From Streptomyces sp. M41(2017) (GTDB taxonomy: Bacteria > Actinomycetota > Actinomycetes > Streptomycetales > Streptomycetaceae): a stretch of 64,000 nt of DNA. The notes under the pieces are model-generated. The model did not search any database. It saw only the letters and a program-made list of their open reading frames with translations, and had not been told where the DNA came from. Positions 9,882-18,655 of the stretch are shown piece by piece. Made by a program: the position numbers and the translations under genes. How positions within the stretch are numbered: the first letter of the stretch is position 1; each line of letters begins with the position of its first letter. The DNA is taken from the NCBI RefSeq assembly GCF_002078175.1, contig NZ_MWFK01000001.1, positions 2,852,001 to 2,916,000 of the forward strand, read 5' to 3'.

Positions 9882-9938
9882 CTGCCGACCGGCCGTGGCT
9901 GGTCGGCAGTTCCCCGCGCCCCTTCGGGGCGCGCGGGG
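9882..9938 (+). terminator. Tandem hairpins between rpoA and rplQ
   Basis: A 13-bp stem (arms 9882-9894 and 9897-9909, one wobble) is followed by a GC-rich stem built from CCCCGCGCCCC and GGGGCGCGCGGGG around a TTC turn at 9912-9938. Together they resemble an intrinsic terminator or attenuator 28 bases after rpoA. As rplQ follows on the same strand, readthrough or a separate rplQ promoter must be assumed. Confidence 0.6.
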
Positions 9939-10015
9939 TCTCCGACGGGCAATCGCCCGCTCGGACACTGACTTCGGTACCTGATACGGCCGAAGCAGAC
10001 ACCTAGGAGAAACAC

Positions 10016-10513
10016 ATGCCGAAGCCTGCCAAGGGTGCCCGTCTGGGCGGCAGCGCCGCGCACGAGAAGCTGCTCCTCGCGAACCTCGCGAAGTCGCTCT
10101 TCGAGCACGGCCGCATCACCACCACCGAGGCCAAGGCCCGTCGCCTGCGTCCCTACGCCGAGCGTCTGGTCACCAAGGCGAAGAAGGGTGACCTTCACAA
10201 CCGCCGTCAGGTGCTCTCGGTGATCACGGACAAGAGCGTCGTGCACACGCTCTTCACCGAGATCGGCCCGCGCTACGAGAACCGCCCGGGTGGCTACACC
10301 CGTATCACCAAGATCGGTAACCGCCGTGGCGACAACGCGCCCATGGCTGTCATCGAGCTGGTCGAGGCCCTGACCGTGGCCCAGCAGGCCACCGGTGAGG
10401 CCGAGGCCGCGACCAAGCGTTCCGCCAAGGACGCCGAGGCTCCGGCCAAGGTCGAGGACACCAAGGTCGAGGACGCCACCGAGGCTCCCGCCGAGGAGTC
10501 GAAGGACGCCTGA
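10016..10513 (+). CDS. rplQ: 50S ribosomal protein L17
   Basis: L17 lies near the peptide exit tunnel. The conserved core is residues 1-120, with [20 protein letters not shown] and the [20 protein letters not shown] block. Residues 125-165 are a low-complexity Ala/Glu/Lys tail that actinobacterial L17 often carries and E. coli L17 lacks. AGGAGAAACAC precedes the ATG. A terminator follows at 10534-10559. Confidence 0.97.
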   Translation: MPKPAKGARLGGSAAHEKLLLANLAKSLFEHGRITTTEAKARRLRPYAERLVTKAKKGDLHNRRQVLSVITDKSVVHTLFTEIGPRYENRPGGYTRITKIGNRRGDNAPMAVIELVEALTVAQQATGEAEAATKRSAKDAEAPAKVEDTKVEDATEAPAEESKDA

Positions 10514-10533
10514 GGCACCGCCTCGCTGTGAGT

Positions 10534-10559
10534 GGGTCCGTCCCTTCGGGGGCGGGCCC
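10534..10559 (+). terminator. Terminator after rplQ
   Basis: An 11-bp stem containing two wobble pairs is closed by a TTCG tetraloop, 20 bases after rplQ, and is followed by a T-containing stretch. It likely ends the infA-rplQ unit before truA. Confidence 0.75.
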
Positions 10560-10605
10560 GCTTTCGCGTTTCCGGCGCCGACGCCGGGCTTGAGAGGATC
10601 CACGA

Positions 10606-11472
10606 GTGAGTGACGAAGCAGAGCCCGGGTTCGTACGGGTACGGATGGACCTGTCCTACGACGGGAGCGGGTTCTCCGGGTGGGCGAAGCAGGCCAGTGG
10701 CCGCAGGACCGTCCAGGGCGACATCGAGGACGCGCTGCGGACGGTGACGCGGACGAAGGACACCACCTACGAGCTGACCGTGGCCGGGCGGACCGACGCC
10801 GGGGTGCACGCGCGCGGCCAGGTGGCCCACGTCGACCTGCCCGAGGAAGTGTGGGCGGAGCACCGCGAGAAGCTGCTGAAGCGGCTCGCCGGACGGCTGG
10901 AGAAGGACGTCCGGGTGTGGTCGCTCACCGAGGCGCCCGCGGGGTTCAACGCCCGCTTCTCGGCGGTCTGGCGGCGGTACGCCTACCGCGTCACCGACGA
11001 ACCCGGTGGTGTCGATCCGCTGCTGCGCAGTCATGTCCTGTGGCATGACTGGCCGTTGGACGTCGACGCCATGAACCGGGCCGCCGAAGGGCTGCTGGGG
11101 GAGCACGACTTCGCCGCCTACTGCAAGAAGCGCGAGGGCGCGACGACCATCCGTACGCTCCAGGAACTGAGCCTGGTGCGGGGCGCGGACGGCGTCATCA
11201 CCGCGACCGTGCGGGCCGACGCGTTCTGCCACAACATGGTGCGCTCGCTCATCGGCGCCCTGCTGTTCGTGGGGGACGGCCACCGAGGACCCGACTGGCC
11301 GGGCAAGGTGCTCGCCGCCGGGGTACGGGACTCCGCCGTCCACGTCGTACGCCCGCACGGACTGACGCTGGAGGAAGTCGGCTATCCCGCCGACGAGTTG
11401 CTGGCCGCGCGGAACAAGGAGGCGCGGAACAAGCGCACGTTGCCCGGCGCGGACGGCTGCGCCGGCTGCTGA
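10606..11472 (+). CDS. truA: tRNA pseudouridine(38-40) synthase TruA
   Basis: Converts uridines 38-40 in the tRNA anticodon arm to pseudouridine. It has 288 residues. The catalytic aspartate is D64 in [10 protein letters not shown], and the family block [19 protein letters not shown] lies near residue 206. The GTG start gives the expected N-terminus [20 protein letters not shown]. It follows rplQ as in many bacteria. A possible -10 (GAGGAT) ends seven bases before the start, so it may also be transcribed on its own as a leaderless message. Confidence 0.95.
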   Translation: MSDEAEPGFVRVRMDLSYDGSGFSGWAKQASGRRTVQGDIEDALRTVTRTKDTTYELTVAGRTDAGVHARGQVAHVDLPEEVWAEHREKLLKRLAGRLEKDVRVWSLTEAPAGFNARFSAVWRRYAYRVTDEPGGVDPLLRSHVLWHDWPLDVDAMNRAAEGLLGEHDFAAYCKKREGATTIRTLQELSLVRGADGVITATVRADAFCHNMVRSLIGALLFVGDGHRGPDWPGKVLAAGVRDSAVHVVRPHGLTLEEVGYPADELLAARNKEARNKRTLPGADGCAGC

Positions 11473-11480
11473 CCGCCGGA

Positions 11481-11505
11481 GGCGGCCGGGGCGCACCCGG
11501 CCGCC
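11481..11505. terminator. Bidirectional terminator between truA and a minus-strand gene
   Basis: A perfect 10-bp stem, GGCGGCCGGG with its complement, around a five-base loop. It lies in the 45 bases between two convergent genes and can serve both. Confidence 0.8.
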
Positions 11506-11517
11506 GTACGGGGGGAG

Positions 11518-12405
11518 TTACTGCGCGGCGGCCGCGGAGGCCTGGGCCTCGCCGCGGCGGCGGATCTGCCGGAAGGCGAACTCGGCCAGGTCGTCGCCGC
11601 TCGTGAACACCGCGGTGTCCTTCGTCGTCACGTCCTTGCCGTTGCTGAAGCCGGCGAGGGTGAAGTAGGCGTACCGGCCGTAGGCGTTGGTGGTGGAACG
11701 GCAGACGGCCGCGTCGCAGAAGGCCTTGACGCCGTTGCCCGACAGGGACGAGATGATGCTCTTCTTGTCCGCGTCGGCCTTCGCCTTGGTCGCCTTGGCC
11801 TCGGAGTCGAAGACCGCGACACCGACCGTGACCGCGACGCCGTCCTTGCTGTAGGTGACGCGCAGGAAGCGGGTGCAGCCGTCCTTGGTGAGGACCGGCG
11901 GGAGCGTGCCCTTCGCGGCCGAGGCGCAGTTCTTCGTGTCGGCCGTCGGGCCCTTGCGGTAGACGCGGTCGCCCATGGTGAGCTGCGTACCGGGGAAGAG
12001 GATGTCCGGACTCAGCGGCGCCGTGTCCTTCTGCGCGCTGGATATGAACTCCTTCGGATCCAGCGGCGGCGGAGCCGAGGTCGGCTCGAACGACGGCGCC
12101 GGTTCCGAGGAACTCGGGATGTCCGCGGTGGCGGGCAGGTTCGACGGCTGGTTGGACGCCTGGTTGCTCCCGTTGGCGTTCACGACGGCCATGGCCACGG
12201 CAGCGCCGACCGCCACGGTGGCCACCGCCCCGCCCACGATGAACAGCAGCCTGCGGCGCTTGTTGCGCGTCTCGGAAGCCTCCGCCAGCGCGGCCCAGTC
12301 GGGGCTCGCGCCGGTCTGCTGGCCGCCCCACTGGGACTGTTGCTGAGAACCCGGCTTCCAGGGGTCCCACGGGGCCTGCCCCTGCCCACCCTGCCCATAA
12401 CTCAT
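11518..12405 (-). CDS. Membrane-anchored protein with Gln/Gly-rich N-terminus
   Basis: No function is recognised. The 295-residue protein has a cytoplasmic Gly/Gln/Trp/Pro-rich N-terminus (about 1-45), a basic NKRRRL stretch, one membrane helix (about 52-75) and an external Pro/Ser-rich linker before a domain of about 200 residues that could be extracellular. The start ATG at 12405 was chosen over an in-frame ATG 45 bases upstream because a TAAGAT -10-like hexamer (12413-12418) lies seven bases before it, suggesting a leaderless message. It is convergent with truA. Confidence 0.75.
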   Translation of the reverse strand: MSYGQGGQGQAPWDPWKPGSQQQSQWGGQQTGASPDWAALAEASETRNKRRRLLFIVGGAVATVAVGAAVAMAVVNANGSNQASNQPSNLPATADIPSSSEPAPSFEPTSAPPPLDPKEFISSAQKDTAPLSPDILFPGTQLTMGDRVYRKGPTADTKNCASAAKGTLPPVLTKDGCTRFLRVTYSKDGVAVTVGVAVFDSEAKATKAKADADKKSIISSLSGNGVKAFCDAAVCRSTTNAYGRYAYFTLAGFSNGKDVTTKDTAVFTSGDDLAEFAFRQIRRRGEAQASAAAAQ

Positions 12406-12479
12406 GCGCCGCATCTTAGACGGGCGTTGGGGGGTGCCGTTCCGCTCCATCGAGCACTTGAGCCCCTAGCGTGATCTGA

Positions 12480-13676
12480 ATGCGGACGGGCAAAAGTGAC
12501 ATCTCCGGGTGGTTGGTACGCCGGGCGTCCTGGCATGCGTGGGCGGTGACGGCTGTGGTGCTCTGCGCACATGTCGCCGGGGTCGCGCGGGCCAGTGCGG
12601 ACGGTGGGATGGACAACGCGATCGTGGTCCGGGCCGCGCGCACCTGGCTGGACGGCGGATCGCCCTACGCCGACCGGCACTTCCTCTATCTGCCGAGCGC
12701 GGTGCTCGCCGCGGTGCCGCAGGCGGTGCTCCCGGACGCGGTGCTGCGGGCGCTGGTTCCGCTGACCGTGACGGCGCTGCTGCTCGCGGGCTGGGTGTGG
12801 GCGCTGCGGATCCACGGGGTGCCGGGACGCAGCCGGCTGGGGGTGCTCGGTCCCGCCGCCCTCGCGCTCGGGTTCGCGCCCTTCGGGCACCTCGTCTCGC
12901 TCGGCAACTGGACCGTGACGGCCGCCGCCGCGCTGCCGCTCGCGCTGCTGCTGGCCGCGCGGGAGCGCTGGGGGTGGGCCGGCGTGGTCGTGGGCGCCGC
13001 CGTGGCCCTCAAGCCGCTGCTGGCGCCGGTGGCGCTCCTCTTCGTCTTCGCGCGCCGGTGGCCGGGGCTCGCCGCGGTGGTGCTGGTGCCGGCCGTGGCG
13101 TCCGGCGGCGCGGCGCTGCTGATGCCCGATCCCACGGGGTTCGTGACCCGGACGCTGCCGTTCCTGCTGCGGGGCCACGACACGTTCGTCACGCTCTACG
13201 AGGCGTCGCCCGCCGCTGTGCTGCCCCGGCTCGGGGTGCCCGGCCCGGTCGCCGTCCCGCTCGCCTGCGCCGCTGCGGCCGCCGGGGTCGTCTGCGCGTA
13301 CCGCCGCTGGTCCCGCGGTGCTCCGGGGCCGCTGCGGCTGGTCGAGACCGCGGTGCTGCTGATGCTGTCGGCGTTCCTGGTGTCCCGGCCGTCGTACGAC
13401 CACTATCTGCTGGTCGTGGTGCCGCTGCTGCTCGCCGGGCTGCCGTATCCGGACTCGGTGACCCGGGGGCCCTGGTTCTGGCTGGCACTCGTACCACAGG
13501 TGCCCGGGGCGGACTGGCCCTGGCTGGAGCCGGTGACCCGACGCGCGTTCCGGGACTGCTTTACCCTGGTGGTGACGACCGCGGCAGTGGTGCTCCTGCA
13601 CCGCCGCCATCAGGCTCTCCGCGGCCCAGGCCCCTTCGTCGCACAGCGACAGGGACGACGGGCCACGCGGGTGTGA
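12480..13676 (+). CDS. GT87-type (DUF2029) membrane glycosyltransferase
   Basis: A polytopic membrane protein of 398 residues with about ten hydrophobic segments. The organisation matches GT87 glycosyltransferases, which use polyprenyl-phosphate-linked mannose or a similar donor; MDNAIVVRAARTWLDGGSPY (about 41-60) is the extracytoplasmic loop, where the catalytic Asp is expected. The acceptor is unknown. The start ATG has no ribosome binding site but has TAGCGT (12467-12472) seven bases before it, so the message is probably leaderless. The basic tail after residue 380 is cytoplasmic. Confidence 0.75.
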   Translation: MRTGKSDISGWLVRRASWHAWAVTAVVLCAHVAGVARASADGGMDNAIVVRAARTWLDGGSPYADRHFLYLPSAVLAAVPQAVLPDAVLRALVPLTVTALLLAGWVWALRIHGVPGRSRLGVLGPAALALGFAPFGHLVSLGNWTVTAAAALPLALLLAARERWGWAGVVVGAAVALKPLLAPVALLFVFARRWPGLAAVVLVPAVASGGAALLMPDPTGFVTRTLPFLLRGHDTFVTLYEASPAAVLPRLGVPGPVAVPLACAAAAAGVVCAYRRWSRGAPGPLRLVETAVLLMLSAFLVSRPSYDHYLLVVVPLLLAGLPYPDSVTRGPWFWLALVPQVPGADWPWLEPVTRRAFRDCFTLVVTTAAVVLLHRRHQALRGPGPFVAQRQGRRATRV

Positions 13677-13687
13677 TCACTCGCGTT

Positions 13688-13717
13688 TTGACCCGTCCGG
13701 GGCACCGCGGGTAAGCT
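13688..13717 (+). promoter_or_regulatory. Promoter for rplM-rpsI
   Basis: TTGACC (13688-13693) and TAAGCT (13712-13717) are separated by 18 bases, a good match to the Streptomyces vegetative (HrdB) promoter. The start of transcription would lie near 13724, giving a leader of about 175 bases before rplM, long enough for autoregulation by L13. Confidence 0.7.
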
Positions 13718-13899
13718 TGCGATTCGTTATGTGTATTGGCTTGCTCATTCTCACGTGAGGGGCCCTTACACCGGTCCACCGGGGCTGATGACCAGCGACC
13801 AGCACGCGGTATGCGTCACCGCAGTGCGGTCAGGGCTGTCGTGATCGTCCGTGGTGGCCATGTCAGGACCCACTCACTGAAGAAGCGAAGGCTACGACC

Positions 13900-14343
13900 G
13901 TGCGTACGTACAGCCCCAAGCCCGGCGACATCACTCGCCAGTGGTACGTCATCGACGCCCAGGATGTCGTCCTGGGTCGTCTGGCGACCACTGCAGCGAA
14001 CATCCTGCGGGGCAAGCACAAGCCGATCTACGCCCCCCACGTCGACGCTGGTGACTTCGTCATCATCATCAACGCGGACAAGGTGCACCTTTCCGGCAAC
14101 AAGAAGACCCAGAAGCTGGCGTACCGCCACTCCGGTTACCCGGGTGGTCTGCGCTCCGTCCGTTACGACGAGCTGCTGGCGAAGAACCCCGAGAAGGCCG
14201 TCGAGAAGGCCATCCGGGGCATGGTTCCCAAGAACACCCTGGGCCGCCAGGTGCTCTCGAAGCTGAAGGTCTACGCGGGCGAGAACCACCCGCACGCTGC
14301 GCAGCAGCCGGTCCCGTTCGAGATCACCCAGGTCGCGCAGTAG
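13900..14343 (+). CDS. rplM: 50S ribosomal protein L13
   Basis: L13 is an early-assembly protein of the large subunit. It has 147 residues: [20 protein letters not shown] at the start, then [19 protein letters not shown] and [20 protein letters not shown], all family signatures. The GTG start follows GAAGCGAAGG. It is co-directional with rpsI, 42 bases downstream, the conserved L13-S9 pair. Confidence 0.97.
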   Translation: MRTYSPKPGDITRQWYVIDAQDVVLGRLATTAANILRGKHKPIYAPHVDAGDFVIIINADKVHLSGNKKTQKLAYRHSGYPGGLRSVRYDELLAKNPEKAVEKAIRGMVPKNTLGRQVLSKLKVYAGENHPHAAQQPVPFEITQVAQ

Positions 14344-14385
14344 TTCCGGCCACCCCCTAAGACATAAAGAAATCTGAGGAGAATC

Positions 14386-14907
14386 GTGGCCGAGACCACT
14401 GTTGAGCAGCCGGTCGAAGAGACTGAGCTCGTCGACGTCGAGAACTACACCACCGAGTCCGAGGTGCCTGTCGAGGGCGAGTACACCTCGGAGTCGCTCG
14501 CGGGCCGCTTCGGTGACCCGCAGCCGGCCGCCGGCCTGGGCCGTCGCAAGAACGCGATCGCCCGTGTCCGGATCGTCCCGGGCACCGGCAAGTGGAAGGT
14601 CAACGGGCGCACGCTCGAGGACTACTTCCCGAACAAGGTCCACCAGCAGGAAGTCAACGAGCCCTTCAAGGTGCTCGAGCTCGACGGCCGCTACGACGTC
14701 ATCGCCCGCATCTCGGGTGGCGGCGTCTCCGGTCAGGCCGGTGCCCTGCGCCTCGGCGTGGCCCGCGCGCTGAACGAGGCCGACGTGGACAACAACCGCG
14801 CCGCCCTCAAGAAGGCCGGTTACCTCAAGCGCGACGACCGTGCGGTCGAGCGCAAGAAGGCCGGTCTCAAGAAGGCCCGCAAGGCTCCGCAGTACAGCAA
14901 GCGTTAA
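14386..14907 (+). CDS. rpsI: 30S ribosomal protein S9
   Basis: S9 contacts the anticodon of P-site tRNA through its C-terminal tail. It has 173 residues; the first 45 are an acidic extension rich in Glu, Thr and Val that actinobacteria carry and E. coli lacks. The core begins at [19 protein letters not shown] and ends with [12 protein letters not shown], the tRNA-contacting tail. TGAGGAGAATC precedes the GTG start. A strong terminator follows. Confidence 0.97.
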   Translation: MAETTVEQPVEETELVDVENYTTESEVPVEGEYTSESLAGRFGDPQPAAGLGRRKNAIARVRIVPGTGKWKVNGRTLEDYFPNKVHQQEVNEPFKVLELDGRYDVIARISGGGVSGQAGALRLGVARALNEADVDNNRAALKKAGYLKRDDRAVERKKAGLKKARKAPQYSKR

Positions 14908-14945
14908 GCTTCGCTGCCTGCACGTACGCGTTGTACGCGTAGCTT

Positions 14946-14987
14946 CGAACGCCCCGGCGGCACGCCACAGTGCCGCCGGGGCGTTCG
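14946..14987 (+). terminator. Strong terminator after rpsI
   Basis: A perfect 18-bp stem (arms 14946-14963 and 14970-14987) around a six-base loop, followed by TTTATC. It is one of the clearest intrinsic terminators in the window and isolates glmM from the ribosomal pair. Confidence 0.9.
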
Positions 14988-15102
14988 TTTATCACAGCGC
15001 TGGGCGTATAACGGCACAAGGTGCTCAAAGGCTCATGTGATCGGATGACCTCCGTATTCTTCGGGGGGAATTTCGTACTCTGAAGCTTCCTCAGGAGGAC
15101 AA

Positions 15103-16461
15103 GTGGGACGACTCTTCGGCACGGACGGCGTGCGCGGTGTCGCCAACGCGGATCTGACGGCCGAGCTCGCGCTCGGGCTCTCCGTGGCGGCGGCGCACGT
15201 ACTCGCCGAGGCGGGAACCTTCGAGGGCCACCGGGCTGTGGCGGTGGTCGGGCGGGATCCGCGCGCGTCCGGGGAGTTCCTGGAGGCCGCGGTGGTCGCC
15301 GGTCTCGCCAGCGCGGGCGTGGACGTCCTGCGGGTCGGTGTGCTGCCCACCCCCGCGGTGGCGTATCTCACCGGTGCGCTCGGCGCCGACCTCGGCGTGA
15401 TGCTCTCCGCCAGCCACAACGCCATGCCCGACAACGGCATCAAGTTCTTCGCCCGCGGCGGGCACAAGCTCGCCGACGAACTGGAGGACCGGATCGAGGG
15501 CGTCTACGAGGAGCACCGCACCGGTGCTCCCTGGGACCGCCCGACCGGCGCGGGCGTCGGCCGGGTGAACTCCTACGACCAGGGCTTCGACCAGTACGTC
15601 GCCCATCTCATCGGGGTCCTGCCGAACCGTCTCGACGGTCTGAAGGTCGTCCTCGACGAGGCGCACGGCGCCGCCTCCCGGGTCTCGCCCGAGGCGTTCG
15701 CACGGGCCGGTGCCGAGATCATCACGATCGGCGCGGAGCCCGACGGGCTGAACATCAACGACGGCTGCGGCTCCACCCACCTGGACCTGCTCAAGGCGGC
15801 CGTCGTCGAGCACGGCGCCGACCTCGGCATCGCGCACGACGGTGACGCCGACCGCTGCCTCGCCGTGGACCACACGGGCGACGAGATCGACGGCGACCAG
15901 ATCCTGGCCGTCCTCGCGCTGGCGATGCGGGAGCGTTCCGTACTGCGCTCCGGCACCGTCGTCGCGACGGTCATGTCCAACCTGGGCTTCAAGCTCGCCA
16001 TGGAGCGCGAGGGCCTCGCCCTCGTCCAGACGGCGGTCGGTGACCGCTATGTCCTGGAGGAGATGAAGCGGCACGGCTACGCCCTCGGCGGGGAGCAGTC
16101 CGGGCACGTCATCGTCCTGGACCACGCCACCACCGGCGACGGCACGCTGACCGGCCTCCTGCTGGCCGCCCGGGTCGCGCAGAGCGGCCGTACGCTCCGC
16201 GACCTCGCCTCGGTCATGGAGCGCCTGCCGCAGGTCCTCATCAACGTGCCGGACGTCGACCGGACGCGGGTGAACACCTCCGCCGAGCTGGCCACCGCGG
16301 TCGCCGACGCGGAGCGGGAGCTCGGCAGCACCGGACGGGTGCTGCTGCGCCCCTCCGGCACCGAGCCGCTCGTCCGCGTGATGGTCGAGGCCGCCGACAT
16401 CGAGCACGCCCGCTCGGTGGCCGCGCGCCTCGCCGACGCCGTGAAGTCGGCGCTGGGCTAG
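15103..16461 (+). CDS. glmM: Phosphoglucosamine mutase GlmM
   Basis: Interconverts glucosamine-6-phosphate and glucosamine-1-phosphate on the route to UDP-GlcNAc and peptidoglycan. It has 452 residues in the four-domain phosphohexomutase fold. The phosphoserine is the second S of [12 protein letters not shown] (near 103), the metal loop is [11 protein letters not shown] (near 245) and the sugar loop GGEQSGHVI lies near 327. CAGGAGGACAA precedes the GTG start. glmS, the enzyme before it in the pathway, lies 2.2 kb downstream. Confidence 0.96.
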   Translation: MGRLFGTDGVRGVANADLTAELALGLSVAAAHVLAEAGTFEGHRAVAVVGRDPRASGEFLEAAVVAGLASAGVDVLRVGVLPTPAVAYLTGALGADLGVMLSASHNAMPDNGIKFFARGGHKLADELEDRIEGVYEEHRTGAPWDRPTGAGVGRVNSYDQGFDQYVAHLIGVLPNRLDGLKVVLDEAHGAASRVSPEAFARAGAEIITIGAEPDGLNINDGCGSTHLDLLKAAVVEHGADLGIAHDGDADRCLAVDHTGDEIDGDQILAVLALAMRERSVLRSGTVVATVMSNLGFKLAMEREGLALVQTAVGDRYVLEEMKRHGYALGGEQSGHVIVLDHATTGDGTLTGLLLAARVAQSGRTLRDLASVMERLPQVLINVPDVDRTRVNTSAELATAVADAERELGSTGRVLLRPSGTEPLVRVMVEAADIEHARSVAARLADAVKSALG

Positions 16462-16488
16462 GACCGTCCGGGAGACCTTCGTCCCAGC

Positions 16489-16531
16489 CGTGAGGCCCGG
16501 CACCCCCCGACGGGGGGTGCCGGGCCTCACG
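16489..16531. terminator. Bidirectional terminator between glmM and the DUF389 gene
   Basis: A perfect 20-bp stem (arms 16489-16508 and 16512-16531) with a GAC turn lies in the 81 bases between two convergent genes, able to stop transcription from both sides. Confidence 0.9.
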
Positions 16532-16542
16532 GCGTGCGGGGG

Positions 16543-17481
16543 CTACGCGGCGACCTTGCGCCCGCGCTGCAGCGCCCAGAACCACTTCTGGGCCATGAGC
16601 GTGAGGATGCCGGCGAGGACGATGCCGAGCAGGTTGAACAGCAGTTGCTTGGTGGAGCCCCAGGTCTGCCCCATGTCGCCGTAGCTCAGGGCCACCGCGG
16701 CGTTCGCCGCCGCCGGCACGGTCGTCACGGAGATCGCGACACCGACCAGGGCCCCGGACTTCGCCGAGGTCAGCGACAGCATGCCGGCCGCGCCCGCGAG
16801 GACCGCGACCACGAACGAGAACCAGTCCGGGGCGTAGACGAAGCCCGTGTTGGGGCGCGGGCCCTCCAACCGGGCCTCGGTGAACAGGCCCACCCCGTCC
16901 ATGAACAGGCTGAAGAGCACCGTCACCGCCATGGCGATCGCGAAGCCGGCCAGCAACGCCGTCAGGGAGCGCAGCGCCAGGCGCGGGGCCCGTTGCACGG
17001 TGGCGGTGCACAGGCCGGCCAGCGGGCCGAACTCCGGTCCGACGGCCATGGCGCCCACGATCAGCACCGCGTTGTCGAGCACGACACCGCAGGCCGCGAT
17101 CATGGTGGCGATCGTGATGAACGCGATGTAGGTGACCGACAGGGTCGACTCCTCGTGCGTGGCCTCCTCCAGGTGCTCCCACAGCACCGCGTCGGCGCCC
17201 TCGCCGGGGGCGTCCTCCTCCGCCTTGTCGGCGCGCTGCGACAGGGAGAGGTCGATGTCCTCGACCGCGATCGAGCCCGTGCGGTCGATGCCCAGGTCCC
17301 GGAGCCCGCCGATGAGTTCGTCGCCCGCCTCCCGCGCCACGTCGCACAGCACGACGTCCCCGGCCGGATTGCGGGCGGCTCCCGGCAGGACGACGACATG
17401 GGCGGTGCCCACCGTCGCCTCGATGAGGCGCACCACGTCGTCGGTCCGGTCGGCGGGGGTGATCAGGCGCAGATGCAGCAT
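16543..17481 (-). CDS. DUF389 family membrane protein
   Basis: A 312-residue protein with a soluble N-terminal ferredoxin-like part (about 1-90), an acidic linker (90-110) and about six membrane segments (115-305). NAVLIVGAMAVGPEFGPLAG near residue 145 is the DUF389 signature. The function of the family is not established. The ATG at 17481 is preceded at six bases by TACGCT (17488-17493), so the gene is probably leaderless and independent of coaA, which ends 16 bases upstream on the same strand. Confidence 0.85.
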   Translation of the reverse strand: MLHLRLITPADRTDDVVRLIEATVGTAHVVVLPGAARNPAGDVVLCDVAREAGDELIGGLRDLGIDRTGSIAVEDIDLSLSQRADKAEEDAPGEGADAVLWEHLEEATHEESTLSVTYIAFITIATMIAACGVVLDNAVLIVGAMAVGPEFGPLAGLCTATVQRAPRLALRSLTALLAGFAIAMAVTVLFSLFMDGVGLFTEARLEGPRPNTGFVYAPDWFSFVVAVLAGAAGMLSLTSAKSGALVGVAISVTTVPAAANAAVALSYGDMGQTWGSTKQLLFNLLGIVLAGILTLMAQKWFWALQRGRKVAA

Positions 17482-17497
17482 GGCCGCAGCGTAGTGG

Positions 17498-18487
17498 TCA
17501 GAGTTTGCGCAGGCTCAGGCGCTGCACCTTGTGGTCCTGGCCCTTGCGTACGACGAGGGTCGCCCGGCCGCGGGTGGGGGCCACGTTCTCCAGCAGGTTG
17601 GGCTTGTTGATGGTGCGCCAGGTGGTGCGGGCGTAGTCGAGCGCCTCGTCCTCGGAGACCTGGGTGTACTTGCGGAAGTACGAGTCCGGGTTCTGGAAGG
17701 CGGTCGCGCGCAGCTTGCGGAAGCGGTTCAGGTACCAGTGTTCGATGTCCTCGGCGCGGGCGTCGACGTACACGCTGAAGTCGAAGTAGTCCGCGAGGCC
17801 GACACGGGTGCGGCCGTCCTTGCCGGGCAGGGCCGGCTGGAGCACGTTCAGGCCCTCGACGATGAGGATGTCGGGGCGGCGGACCGTCAGTCGCCGGCCG
17901 GGCACGATGTCGTAGATCAGATGCGAGTAGACGGGGGCCGTCACCTCGTCCTTGCCGGCCTTGATGTCGGCGACGAAGCGGGTCAGCGCCCGCCGGTCGT
18001 ACGACTCGGGGAAGCCCTTGCGGGACATCAGGCCGCGCGCTTCGAGCTCCTTGGTGGGAAGCAGGAAACCGTCCGTGGTGACCAGCTCGACGCGGGGGTG
18101 CTCGGGCCAGCGGGAGAGGAGCGCCTGGAGCAGACGGGCGACGGTGGACTTGCCGACGGCCACGGAACCGGCGACGCCTATGACGAACGGGGTGCCCGCC
18201 TGGGAGCCCTTCTCGCCGAGGAAGGTGTTCAGGGCGCCTCTGAGGCCGTCCGTCGCCCCGACGTACAGGTTCAGGAGTCTGGACAGCGGCAGGTAGATGT
18301 CCCGCACCTCGTCGAGGTCGATGACGTCGCCCAGGCCACGCAGTTTCTCGACCTCCTCGGCGTTCAGCGGGAGCGGCGTCTTTTCGCGCAGCGCGCTCCA
18401 CTCGGCACGGGTGAGGTCGACGTAGGGAGTCGCCTCCGGCTTGGACCGGTGGGCGCTCCGCGGCAACGAGGAGACCGGAGAGATCAC
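17498..18487 (-). CDS. coaA: Type I pantothenate kinase
   Basis: Phosphorylates pantothenate, the first and regulated step of coenzyme A synthesis. It has 329 residues; the P-loop is [12 protein letters not shown] near residue 104, followed by [20 protein letters not shown] and [14 protein letters not shown]. This is the CoaA (type I, CoA-inhibited) form, not CoaX. The start is a GTG at 18487. It is divergent from glmS across 168 bases that hold an inverted repeat. Confidence 0.95.
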   Translation of the reverse strand: MISPVSSLPRSAHRSKPEATPYVDLTRAEWSALREKTPLPLNAEEVEKLRGLGDVIDLDEVRDIYLPLSRLLNLYVGATDGLRGALNTFLGEKGSQAGTPFVIGVAGSVAVGKSTVARLLQALLSRWPEHPRVELVTTDGFLLPTKELEARGLMSRKGFPESYDRRALTRFVADIKAGKDEVTAPVYSHLIYDIVPGRRLTVRRPDILIVEGLNVLQPALPGKDGRTRVGLADYFDFSVYVDARAEDIEHWYLNRFRKLRATAFQNPDSYFRKYTQVSEDEALDYARTTWRTINKPNLLENVAPTRGRATLVVRKGQDHKVQRLSLRKL

Positions 18488-18596
18488 AGTCCATTGTTAC
18501 GGGAGTATGGACGGGATGGAGGGTGGGGTCCGTCACGCCGGGGGCCGCGGGGTGGAATCGGGGGTCCGGCGGGCCTGTGCGGAGGGTGGCTGGAAT

Positions 18597-18630
18597 TTCC
18601 GATATCGGGCACGGAATGCCGGTATCGGAA
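18597..18630 (+). promoter_or_regulatory. Inverted repeat in the coaA-glmS divergent region
   Basis: TTCCGATA (18597-18604) and TATCGGAA (18623-18630) are perfect arms, with further partial pairing inside. The repeat covers the -35 region of the likely glmS promoter, whose -10 is TACGCT at 18644-18649. An operator for an unknown regulator is the best guess; an RNA hairpin role is unlikely because the glmS message seems leaderless. Confidence 0.5.
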
Positions 18631-18655
18631 CGGGGTCGGCCCGTACGCTGCCGCC

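Noticed and set aside
12480..13714. Second plus-strand frame across the GT87 gene (12509-13714, 401 codons)
   Set aside because: It is an Arg/Gly/Ala-rich frame shadow without hydrophobic segments, whereas the chosen frame gives a clean polytopic membrane protein.
18488..18655. glmS ribozyme/riboswitch
   Set aside because: The gap is only 168 bases and holds the divergent coaA start and a -10 hexamer next to the glmS codon; no ribozyme core was seen.
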